Shown: positions 49,394 to 59,169 of the stretch, piece by piece
Position numbering within the stretch: the stretch's first letter is position 1
Layout: every line of letters begins with the position of its first letter
Source: Cucumis sativus
Lineage: Eukaryota; Streptophyta; Magnoliopsida; Cucurbitales; Cucurbitaceae
NCBI RefSeq assembly: GCF_000004075.3
Contig: NW_022279582.1
Span: forward strand, 1 to 64,000
Direction of reading: 5' to 3'
DNA length: 64,000 nucleotides
Position numbers and translations under genes: made by a program
Notes under the pieces: model-generated
Databases searched by the model: none
What the model saw: only the letters and a program-made list of their open reading frames with translations
Told to the model about the DNA's origin: nothing

Positions 49394-49903
49394 ACCTAAG
49401 CGGCTGGCTTGGCTCCCTCTTTTTTTCTCGCTCCCTCTCTAAAGGCTGCCATGCTGGGTGAAGAACTTTAAGTACCTACTAGGCAGGGGTCGGGTTTTGC
49501 TTAGGCAAGAAAAGCAGAGAGGATCCCCACGAAAAATCTGAAACCGGGGGATCTCGGCGCGCATTTTACTTGATCTAAGCGGCTGGCTTGGCTCCCTCTT
49601 TTTTATCTCTCTCCCTCTCTACCGGCTGCCATGCTTGTGAAGAAAAATCTAAGGACCTACTAGGCGGGATCGGGTTTTGCTCAGGCAAGAAAAGCGGAGA
49701 GGATCCCCACGAAAACTCTGAAACCGGGGGATCTCGGCGCGCATTTTACTTGACCTAAGCGGCTGGCTTGGCTCCCTCTTTTTTTTCTCGCTCCCTCTCA
49801 CAGGCTGCCATGCTGGGTGAAAGAACTCTAAGTACCTACTAGGCGGGGGTCGGGTTTTGCTTAGGCAAGAAAAGCGGAGAGGATCCCCACGAAAACTCTG
49901 AAA
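49394..49903 (+). repeat. Satellite outpost: ~2.9 monomers of the ~178 bp GC-rich satellite
   Basis: Same monomer and orientation as the array at 17484-19440; CCATGCT landmarks at 49451, 49631 and 49810. It begins at TGACCTAAGCGGCTGG and stops abruptly after GAAAACTCTGAA, where the flanking repeat family resumes. No dimer alternation is visible. Confidence 0.95.
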
Positions 49904-50101
49904 TGCAATATGATCATAACAAATTTGTATCATCATGGACAGATCGAACAAACTCCAAAACAGATTTTGCAGTGGCCTTCCGACTCAAATAAACAGCCTC
50001 CATGCTCCCCAAAACGTTCCTAAGAAGTGACACCATTTCACAACAAGTAGCCAATGACTTAAAAGAAAGATATTGCACAACAAGTGACCATTAGAAAATA
50101 A

Positions 50102-51678
50102 TAAACAATAATTAACACAATCTAATTGGTATCTTATGGATATAAAAGACAGCATGGATCCATATTGGAAGGATTTCAAATTAGTCTACGAACAAAGAAT
50201 TTGGAAGGATTTCAAATTAGTCTACGAACAAAGAATTTGGAAGGATTTCAAATTAGTCTACGAACAAAGAATTTGGAAGGATTTCAAATTAGTCTACGAA
50301 CAAAGAATTTGGAAGGATTTGTGATCAACTAAGGAGCTCTCGACTTTCTCCGCTGGAATTTACCTTCCTTGGTACTTATCGACCAGAGACTGGAAGTAGT
50401 GTGCTCTTCGTCCATAGTAGTCATCCAACCAGCAAGGGAAAGACCACGACGCGCAGTGGAATAGGAAAAAGAGCGTTGAGCACAGCTTTCGTGTCACCAG
50501 CAATCGTTTTTCCTTTATTGGTAGACCGAAAAGGCTTTGTCAAGCAGGCAGGCATGGTTGTCACTCGATCGACAGTTGAGAAATCCGGCGCTGTTAGGGC
50601 GATTTTGAGGAAGACGAAGAAGATAAGAGAAGGGGAGAGGACGAGAAAGTAGAGAGACAGAGAGAGCCGTTAGAGAAGAAGTAGGGGAAGAAATTTGAAA
50701 CGTGAGTGAGAGAGAAGGGGAGATGAGGGATTAAAATATATTTGAATTATTTGTGATAAAACCCATTTAAAACCCAAAACAATTTCTTTATAACTAAAAC
50801 AAATATTTTGTTTTTAAAATTTAGACTAAAAAAACAAATTTTACGAGATAAAATTTTCAGTAACGATAAAGCAAAAAATATATATTTTGTTTTTCAAATA
50901 ATTATAATCCAAAATTTTCAAGAAATGTGAAATTTCATTTAATAAGATAAAAACATTAGTTTCCAACTTTGGCAGTGGATGAAAGTATTAGAAATTGAAA
51001 ATAATTGTTAGACATGCATGTTAGCCGTCACCACAAACCAATCCAATTTTTCATTCAAAAATGTTGAATTTATAATTAATGGTTCTCGAAACATTCATAC
51101 AATTTTTTTTAAATTTAACTTACTCAATTTGAGTTTTCTTACGATGTTCATGTCGATATTATACGAAAAATTGTCTTAAATGATAAAATTGCTGAAGATA
51201 TTCACAAATATAACAATGTTTTACCGTCTGTTAGTTAGTGATAGAACATGTACTAGTGGTCTATCAATTATCATCTATGGTTTTAGTTTAGTGGTTATTT
51301 ATCAAGCTCTTGATAAATTAAATAGTGATTTAACAAGTATAATGTAAAAGAATATTCCAAGAATAACCTTGGAGTATCACTTGAATTTTCAAAACGACCT
51401 AACAATGCTAAACTATAAGCTCATAACTCATAACCTATCAAAAAAAGTACAGATAAAACAAAAAAACTATTTAAATCTTAAAAAATGAAATATGAGAAAA
51501 AAATGAAAAGAGAAGAAATAAATTTTAAAGTATATGTAAATTTTAGATATTAAGTAAAAAAGAGAATATGTAAGTTGAATTTTAATCGGTAAGAATATGA
51601 TGTCTAGAAACAAATTTTTTATTTTTTAAAAGTTGATTGATAATTATTTGATTTCTTTAAATTCAACAACAACATAAA
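50102..51678. repeat. Segmental duplication, copy 2 (partner 21991-23421)
   Basis: Same orientation as copy 1. Contains an expanded 36-bp repeat at 50165-50308, an extra GA-rich stretch at about 50600-50670 and many small indels; the homology ends where a Ty3 fragment begins. Confidence 0.9.
50165..50308. repeat. 36-bp tandem repeat, four exact copies
   Basis: Unit starts TTGGAAGGATTTCAAATTAG and continues TCTACGAACAAAGAAT; copies at 50165, 50201, 50237 and 50273. Copy 1 of the duplication (about 22054) has a single unit with one mismatch (CTACAAAC). The unit is a multiple of three, so frames through it stay open. Confidence 0.97.
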
Positions 51679-51727
51679 ATTCGATAAGAGAAGGTTGTCA
51701 CATGCTTGAGTTTGTGTTGAATCAAAT

Positions 51728-52470
51728 GTGGACTCTCGGGCAAGGGTGTATCTTGGCCATATAATTTCGGGCGAGGGTGTAAAGGTTGATCCCGAGAAAA
51801 TTAGATCTATCAAAGAATGGCCCGTGCCCACTAATGTCCGTGAAGTTCGTGGATTTCTTGGGTTGACAGGATATTATCGAAGATTTGTAATGAATTTGGA
51901 AGTGTGGCTGCTCCTTTGACTCAATTATTGAAGAAAGGAGCATATGAATGGACTGTTGCAGCTGCTGAAGCTTTTGAGAATTTAAAGATGGCTACGATGA
52001 CTCTCCCAATCTTAGCACTGCCAGATTTTCCTTACCATTTGAAATAGAGACCGATGCTTCTTGATACGGGGTAGGTGATGTCTTAATTCAAAATCATCGG
52101 CCAATTGCTTATTTTGAGCCAGACATTAGCTATGAGGGATCGTGCTAAACCATTTTATGAACGGGAATTAATGGCTGTAGTTTTGGTTGTGCAACGCTGT
52201 AGACCTTATCTTTTGGGCAAGAGGTTTGTAGTGAAAACTGATCAACGATCATTGAAACTTTTATTGGAACAAAGGGTTATCCAACCTCAACATCAGAGGT
52301 GGATTGCTAAGCTTCTTGGCTACAATTTTGATGTCGTGTATAAACCGGGACTAGAAAACAAAGCAGTAGATGCCTTGTCTCGTGTCCCTCTACTGCCGAA
52401 CTTAATCAACTTACTGTTGAGATCAGTTAAATTGGCAGTCCCCAAACTGAAGTTGACCCTAAATTAGTCC
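51728..52470 (+). mobile_element. Ty3/Gypsy reverse transcriptase end and RNase H, inactivated
   Basis: Reads [44 protein letters not shown] (RT C-terminal connection), then after a frame change [13 protein letters not shown], then FEIETDAS, stop, YGVG (RNase H; TGA at about 52062 replaces the usual Gly), then AMRDRAKPFYERELMAVVL, YLLGKRFVVKTDQRSLK, LLGYNFDVVYKPGLENKAVD and ALSRV. The Asp of ETDAS, the Glu of YERELMAV and the Asp of KTDQRSLK, expected RNase H residues, are present. RT palm, integrase and gag are absent. It belongs to the chromodomain-type Ty3 group by sequence style. Confidence 0.9.
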
Positions 52471-52635
52471 CAGAAATTAATGGATGGATCTGAATGTCTT
52501 GTTCAATGATGAAGATATTCTCCCTATTAAAATTCCCCTGGATTTGCCTAATGATTTAGTGTCTATAGTCGGTGATTGTGGAATCATTATGGCTTAAATT
52601 AGATGTGCAACTGCCTTTTCCTCCTCCCAGTCATT

Positions 52636-52776
52636 ATGAAGGTTGTCTCCTGGAGCACTAGGAGTTTGAACGACCCCTCTAAACGTGCACTTAAAAAATT
52701 CATCAACTATTGTAGTCCTAATGTAGTCATGATTCAAGAATCTAAGAAGGATACCTTGAACTCAATGCTAAGTTTG
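52636..52776 (+). mobile_element. LINE-1 ORF2 N-terminal fragment
   Basis: MKVVSWSTRSLNDPSKRALK, then KFINYCSPNVVMIQESKKDT: the endonuclease start of a plant L1 element with the N-terminal strand and the catalytic Glu of QESK. The same stretch begins the LINE at 12160, where only ALKKFIN onward survives. Similarity ends near 52770 at CTCAATGCT, and a different sequence (CTAAGTTTGACTGCTCCCTT, repeated at about 53102) follows. Confidence 0.75.
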
Positions 52777-52879
52777 ACTGCTCCCTTCGGAGTGACAAGT
52801 CTCGTTTTTCCCCTAGTGTGGAACGGGGAGGATTCCTCCTATTTTCAAAGCCCTCATCAAACTCAATGCTATGTCTAGA

Positions 52880-54850
52880 ACGCTAAGAGTAGGTGGTCTG
52901 CTTTTGGTTAGGCCAAAAGTGAAGTTTCCCTTCATTTTTTTATGGGATTTTTCTGATGTATAATGCATATGTTCTTTTTTTTTTTAGCTCTTAATTGTCT
53001 CGCTGTCTTAAGTTTTACATTTGCAAGTCTCTCTTTTCTTTCTTTGGTACGCACACAATAACCGATGGGGTAACCTTTCTATGGTTCTACACTTAGTTTC
53101 TAAGTTTGACTGCTCCCTTCGAAGTGACAACAAGATTTGTTAATGCCCACCCTTTCTAAAGGGATTTAGTTCATTGTGGCTAGACAAGAGGCTCCAAACT
53201 CATGTTTGACAAGACAAATTTGTTAAAACCATCTCAATTTCTAAAGAGTACCTCCTATCCTTTTTTAACTCTATCTAGGCTAGGTTTGGACTAAGCGCAT
53301 CATAGGTAAGTCATGGCAAAGAAACAAAGGAAGACAAAGCTAGAAAAGTATCCATGCACTTATTTATTATATGCATGCAATCAAGCATTCACAACACACA
53401 TACCATTTTCTCAATCATGCATTCACATCTCCATAAGATATCGCTAAAAATGGGCTTAAACCAAAAAACACTGGCAGCTTATTCTCAAATTTCAGCACAT
53501 ATACTCATCAACATTCAGAATTTTACATCACAAACCCAAGCTCAGTGATCAAGGGTTGCTAGTCATGCTTTTTATGCAAGATCTAAGTAATCTAAGAAGG
53601 TATAGTGCTCATTATTGTAAGGAAATTTTTTTTAGAAATTTTGAAATTTGGGCAAAATTTGAACCTCCAAGTTTAGACTAAACATGCAAGCAATTGCCCA
53701 CCCCCACTTAAAAAATTGCAAACTTTTGAAAATCAAAATAAAAGAAAAATAAGGGAGAACTTTGGACTCCCCTGGAAGGATCGACATCCTTGGCTTTGGT
53801 TTGAAGCTTGCATGGATAAACCTCTTCATTCCTTTTTCATTGATTATTCATCCTTGTTCCTGAAAATCAAAGAAAGTTCTCTCAATTTCATTTATTACTA
53901 AAATTAGGATAATTATATTAACTGTATTTTAACACTTTTGGTAGTTTATGTTTTGGTGTATTTTCAATGGTATTTTTATATAAAGTACAAAGTTTATGGG
54001 TATTCTGTATAATTTAGCCTTGAAATTTCTCAGACATGCATCAAATCAAAATTTCAAAACCATCGGTATACTTATGGAACCTCTTTAACAAAAAAAAAAA
54101 AAAAAATCAAACCCATGAAGTCTAACTAACCGAACACAATTAGATTTCTAGTAGCAGTAATTTACCACAGAAACATAAATTAATAGTTAGAAAATAATTG
54201 CATGGCATTTCTATAAATTTATCACATGATCTTTCTTCTTCCTTTTTTTCTTTCCTTTTTTTGATAGAACTCTAACTAAGTTAGTTAGGCTTCTACATGT
54301 AGCAGTTAATTAAAATAGAGACAGAAACTATAGATTAACAAACAATTGGAAGGCCTCTCGATCAATTTAATACACAATAAGTTCATACTTGTGTCGTTTT
54401 GGAAGTATGAAAAACGAAAAATCGCTATTTTCCCTAAACGAGAAACCTCTTCATTCCTTTTTCGTTGATTATTCATCCTTGTTCTTCAAACCTCAAGCCT
54501 TAAAATTGAGGCAGTAGAGGAAATTCTCTCAATTTACTTCAAAGGAAGGATCATGTTCTCTCCTACAAAGGGTGTGTTTCTAATTTTCATAACTTTATGA
54601 CTTAATATGGCAATGTTGTATAATGCAAATCCATAATAGAAGAAACACCATTTGCAGCACAACCAAGAAAAATGAAGATTGAATATAATGTAATGCAATA
54701 AAATTAAAATACTAAAGAATCTTGTGGTCCCTTCCTTTTCTTCTTTGTTTTTGATAAAGTAACTGCATTTATCACACAAACAATTAGATAGAAGACTTAA
54801 AACCCTAATCTGCATCGGACTAAGTTGATATTTTTCCTCTTTCTTTGTAA
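52880..54850. other. Non-coding repeat-derived stretch
   Basis: Probably retroelement-derived: CTAAGTTTGACTGCTCCCTT occurs twice (52768 and 53102). A dispersed repeat at 53460-53720 has a diverged partner at 57860-58080 (shared TTTTATGCAAGATCTAAG, TTTTGAAATTTGGGCAAAAT, CCAAGTTTAGACTAAACA). AACCTCTTCATTCCTTTTTC-like sequence is also duplicated at 53820 and 54445. No gene supported. Confidence 0.45.
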
Positions 54851-55953
54851 GTTAAAAACCACATGAGTTTGACACTGATTACTACCACCACAAGTCATTT
54901 AACTTCTTCAACTGCCTCATACTTTTCACACGAAACTGCGTCATACAAATTAACCCATAATAAAGCTACCCAAATTCCAAACCCCATCCGATTGGTTTCT
55001 GAAATCAGTAACTCTCATGGAAGGAAAAACTTGGACAGACTGATGCATAAATTGAGAAATGAAAGTTTGAAAAAGATTCTTACATCTTTGTCTATTAGAA
55101 AAAAAATCGATTTCTTGCAGTAGAATCGTTGTTCCCTACCATTCTCAAAACAGCCTGAATAGCCATGTTAAGAACACCGAGCCCAACACTGAAGTTGAAA
55201 GAGGAGAAAAAACAGCATGTTGAAACAAATGAAGGTTAAACCAAAAGGATTGAACTATAGTTTCCAAAGTTTTCATTTCTCTTATATTCACGTAGTAATA
55301 GTAATAGTAATTCCTCTTTCAAACAACCACTTTTGTTTCAACAAAGAGGACAAGGCTTACGATCCCTAAATAGTTAGCAGTATTGCTATTTGGAGAAAAT
55401 GTTAAAGTTAAACAGCTGACAATACCTTCCAGCCCCTACCACTACTATCTTTTGGTTAACAAAATCACTCAATGGCTGCCCTTGAGCTCTCACATTTCCC
55501 AATAGTCCAGCGAGAGCAACACCAGCAGTTCCCTTTATGAAATGAAATAAACGAAAATGAATGTCCTTTTAAGTAATTATCAACTGCATGAATACAACAT
55601 GAACTACTCACTTGTATGTCATCGTTGAACATGCAGAACCTCTTACGATAACGTTGTAATGTTTCAAAAGCCCATTTCATTTGAAATCCTCAAACTGGCA
55701 TCATTCAAAATCAAATTGCGAGATTACGATACTGATTACTGGCAGTGAACACAGTTAAAAATTTGATATCTTAACCAATAAACCTGAACAATAGCTTTAG
55801 GCCAACATGTATCCACGACTTCCATAAATTCATCAACAATAGATAGATACTCTTCTCCCTCCAATCTAGGTATTCCTATTCCCTGAACTCCAAGGTCACC
55901 GAGGCCAAGAATACGACTTCCATCTGTCAAGACAATCACGTCAACCTGTAGTT

Positions 55954-57270
55954 GGAAGAAGAAAATACAATGAACTTCAAATATGGTGTTGCCGGAAATT
56001 AAAAGGGATTTTCATTTTTATTTTGCTCAAAATCAATGCTCTTGAGCTTTTAATGTCCCGAGAAATGTGAAAGTTTCCCAATATATCGTGTATGGAATTT
56101 TAAACTTTTCAAAGAAAACAAGGGTGATCAACATACAAAAGCCTCTGTGGATAGAAAATTAATCAAACGAAAATTCGATTGTTCTGTAGCAGTTTGACTT
56201 TGTTGTCAAGAAAATTAAGAGTGATAAGAAGGCGAAGGAGTGACTTTGAGTGGTGGCAATTAGACAGCCAAGCAACTACACTCAAAGTTGCAGGTCAAAT
56301 AGGCAGCAGGAAGAAACAGAAGAAGAAGAAGAAGAAAAGTTTTCGATCTATCAAACGTGATCAACATACAATAGAAAGTCATTTAAATTATCCAAATATC
56401 TTTTGAAGTAATTTTAACAATTTCAAAATAACTCTTAATCATGCTCTAAATATGGAATGAATTATCTATTCAACTACAAATACAAAAGTTTTCCTAAATC
56501 ACTCTAACTAATTATACAAATTCCACAACACATAGATCACACGCTTCCCAAGAACCCACAAAATTATTCAATGCGGCATTTCACCAAACAGCTGGTGGAT
56601 GGGGACAACAAAAACAAGTGTTTAACAAAATTATCTTAGAAACAAACACATTAATATTACCTGAAGATGGAACTCCAATTGAACAGCCTTGAAAAAGTGA
56701 TGGAAAAACAAACAGAACATAAAGATTGTGGGACTCCTCAACTCCAATAAATCCTGCAATGGAAAAATGGGTTAGAAGAAGGTGGAAAAGCATAGTAGAG
56801 GATGATGATAATGAAAATGGGTAGTAATGTTTTTCGGTAGCTATCTTTTTCTTCTCTTTTTTTTTCATGTAGTTGATGGTTGTTCTTGATTGTCTTTATT
56901 TTTTTTTTTTTTTCCTTTTTTGCTTTTGGGAAAAAACAGTTTGTTGAATAAGAGGTGATGATGCTGGTGAGGGAATTTATTAAAGTAATGAATACTTTTT
57001 GGAGGACTTAAACAAGTAAAAGGACGAAATGTATAATTAGTTAGAGGAGGACTTAAACAAGTAAAAGAACCAAATGAAGCAAGCTCAAGCAACAAATTTT
57101 CTGTTAAGTAAGCATAAATATTAACTAGAGACTTAAATAAAATATTTCACCACCACCACCACAACAACAACAAAAAACCCAAATATATCGCCATTGACAA
57201 CAGAAACAGATCAATATAAGCACAATACATTACATGGAAAATATGGAGATAAACGACATGAAGGTTTCCC
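55954..57270. other. Intron-like spacer within the malic enzyme pseudogene
   Basis: AT-rich. On the minus strand a piece at 56660-56755 bordered by TTGCAG and GGTAAT reads GFIGVEESHNLYVLFVF then SLFQGCSIGVPSSG. It resembles an exon but is not malic enzyme and I do not recognise it. A run of T lies at 56899-56913. Confidence 0.35.
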
Positions 57271-57654
57271 TTTCACTTACAAAGAGAATCATTAAGTAAC
57301 TTCTCGTTGTTAGTACCAATATCTAGCATTACTGGAAGAATCTGTCAATTAAACAAGAGTAAACTTAATGAAATTCAAAAAGTGGGGTTAAGAAAAGTTG
57401 CTAAAAAAATGTCAACATTAAATGATATTAGTATTCTTAGATAATCTACAAATTTCATGAAGAAAAGACTGCAGACTTGAGAGTTACCCCCACAATCAGG
57501 AATACTTGCTGGAACGGGAAAAAGATATCGGCAAATTCTAAACACGGCACACTAAAACTCTCACTCTCCTGGTTCATGCCTAAAATCACATGTACATGTC
57601 AATGCTGATAGTGCCTCTTTCACTGAAACAAACCAAATTTCAGTACCAACTAAG

Positions 57655-57765
57655 ATTCAGAAAATAAGGTATTTAAGATGCAGAAAATAAGGTATTTAAG
57701 ATGCAGGAAATAAGATAGTTAAAATGCAGGAAATAAGGTAGTTAAGATGCAGAAAATAAGGAAAC
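57655..57765. repeat. Minisatellite, ~25 bp unit, about 4.5 copies
   Basis: Repeats of GAAAATAAGGTATTTAAGAT followed by GCAG-type sequence. Confidence 0.9.
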
Positions 57766-58302
57766 ACCCCACATCACTACAGTGCATAACAAATCTATCA
57801 CATAAGCACAAAGATAAATACCGAGTGTATTAGTTGAAACTTAGCAAAAACAAAAAGGACATAAGCTTATTCTCAAAATTCAGAATCTCACGTCACAAAC
57901 CCGAGCTTAGTGCTCAAGGGTTGACAGTCATGCCTTTTATGCAAGATCTAAGAAGTTATGATGCTCGTTATTGTAATGAAAAACTTTTGAAAAATTTTGA
58001 AATTTGGGCAAAATTTGAAATCCCCCAAGTTTAGACTAAACAAGCGAGCTATTATCCACCCTTCGCTTAAAAAATTTCTTGGAAGTAGCCCAACATGAGA
58101 AGATAAAACAATCTGAATGCAGGCAATCCTATAAACAATTAAAACAATAGCCACAACTGATTGAAATCAAGTTGGATAAACAACCATTGGATGAAGGGAG
58201 GGCGTTGAGCTTGTCTAAGAAAAACATACTCTTTGAGGGTTTATGCCAGCAGCAGCAACATACATATCCAGCTTTCCTGTAGGTATTCCTATACCCTGTA
58301 GG

Positions 58303-59166
58303 TTCTCACCTGCAATTTGATGTACTCCTTTTCTTTCTTCTTCATCTCATGTATTTGTTGAGTTCTTACTTGCTTTGCACACAAACAGAAAACAACATTA
58401 GTACTAAAATTATTACATAGAAACTAGTATCTATCTCACAGCATCCAACTACCATAACCTGATTGCCAATAACCCTTCTCTGGAGTTCAACATTTTCCTA
58501 CTGTAGCTTGTCAATTTGAGCTTTAAAAGCAGCCTTACCTTTGGCTTCCTGTGGAAAAGAACTTCCTTGTTCAATGTTAAATAGAGAGAAATCATGGAAT
58601 TTAGACAAGTCTCGAGATTGTACTATTCGTGTAACTGTTGCAATCTCCCTATCTTTAACTTGTACTACCGACTTTAGCCTCTCAACTTTGGTCTCCAACC
58701 TTGATATATCTTAATGTAGCCTGCCACAAGAAAATAAAGGTGACTGAATACAGGGAACCATGGTTGTGTGAAGGAATATTAAAAAGCTTTGCAACATCAT
58801 TACCCTGAAATGAACTACATTTATTCCATATCTTAAACCAATCTCCCATAACAAGAAATGAACCAAAATTAGAAACAGTAGCTCTTTCAACACTACCGAA
58901 AGACATAATCTCACGAAGACACTTGGCAATAAAATCGAATCTTTAACGCATCACCATTCTCATCAAATGTTAAACAAATCTCCTCTTGATTCCAATTATT
59001 TGATAAGCGAGAAACAAAATAGATCATATTAAGTAACACAAATTCACGAAAAATCAAACATAATAGATCATTAAATTGAAATGTGACGGTAGACTTGACT
59101 AAGCCTGATCCTCTTAGCTCAGAAGACAAGGACGGGTCGTGTTATGAGAAATGTCAAGGTAGACTA
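58303..59166 (-). pseudogene. SSX2IP/ADIP-like gene fragment, copy 3 (inverted)
   Basis: Reverse-complement copy of 6500-7345 (and of 3793-4467 for the shared part). It carries the same TAG after DKLQ (about 58500) and the same unrecognised frame MGDWFKIWNKCSSFQGN. It keeps the GGTGAGAACC donor context of copy 1 but has the upstream extension found only in copy 2, so it resembles the ancestral state of both. It ends sharply at the malic enzyme block. Confidence 0.8.
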
Positions 59167-59169
59167 AAT

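Larger units (their letters stand above)
44106..50100. repeat. Second tandem repeat family, ~0.7-1 kb units, at least four copies plus a partial
   Basis: Recurrent landmarks: AAAACGTTCCTAAGAAAGGA (44119, 46201, 46988, partial 50012), TTTAAATTCTTCAAAAACAA (44155, 45477, 46239, 47021), GGTAGTGAAGAAAAATAAGG (44363, 45689, 46454), TTTTTCTTAATGATTGTTGG (44466, 45859, 46557), AAATGCAATATGATCATAAC (44882, 45310, 46876, 49901). Units differ by deletions. The run is interrupted by the retrocopy at 47805 and the satellite outpost at 49394. Short minus-strand frames (for example 47359-47607, containing GSLGSFTWEKPSHSEFEQLA) are unrecognised; the unit may derive from a gene 5' region. Confidence 0.75.
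55090..58303 (-). pseudogene. NAD-ME: NAD-dependent malic enzyme (mitochondrial), rearranged and frameshifted
   Basis: NAD-malic enzyme decarboxylates malate to pyruvate in plant mitochondria. Minus-strand exon blocks: 58303-58230 (QGIGIPTGKLDMYVAAAGI, NPQR), 57341-57281 (ILPVMLDIGTNNEKLLNDSL), 55945-55784 ([26 protein letters not shown] directly joined to [14 protein letters not shown]), 55694-55612 (MKWAFETLQRYRKRFCMFND), 55532-55426 (GTAGVALAGLLGNVRAQGQP, NQKIVVVGAG) and 55188-about 55090 (VGLGVLNMAIQAV). Splice borders and phases fit. In an intact enzyme the first two blocks lie inside the third, between GIGIP and RLEGEEYL, so order is disturbed. A lost base in FEDFQMK (about 55677) and an extra T in the run near 55108 shift the frame. 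N- and C-terminal exons are missing. The upstream side abuts the inverted ADIP-like copy at about 58303. Assignment rests on remembered family motifs. Confidence 0.85.

Noticed and set aside
50126-50332. Frames repeating EGFQISLRTKNL
   Set aside because: Product of a 36-bp repeat, which is a multiple of three; the partner copy has only one unit and no frame.
54863-55123. Plus-strand 86-codon frame starting MSLTLITTTTSH, resembling a plastid transit peptide
   Set aside because: It runs into the antisense of a malic enzyme exon and ends there; no continuation, splice site or domain was found. It could be a real 5' exon but I cannot support it.
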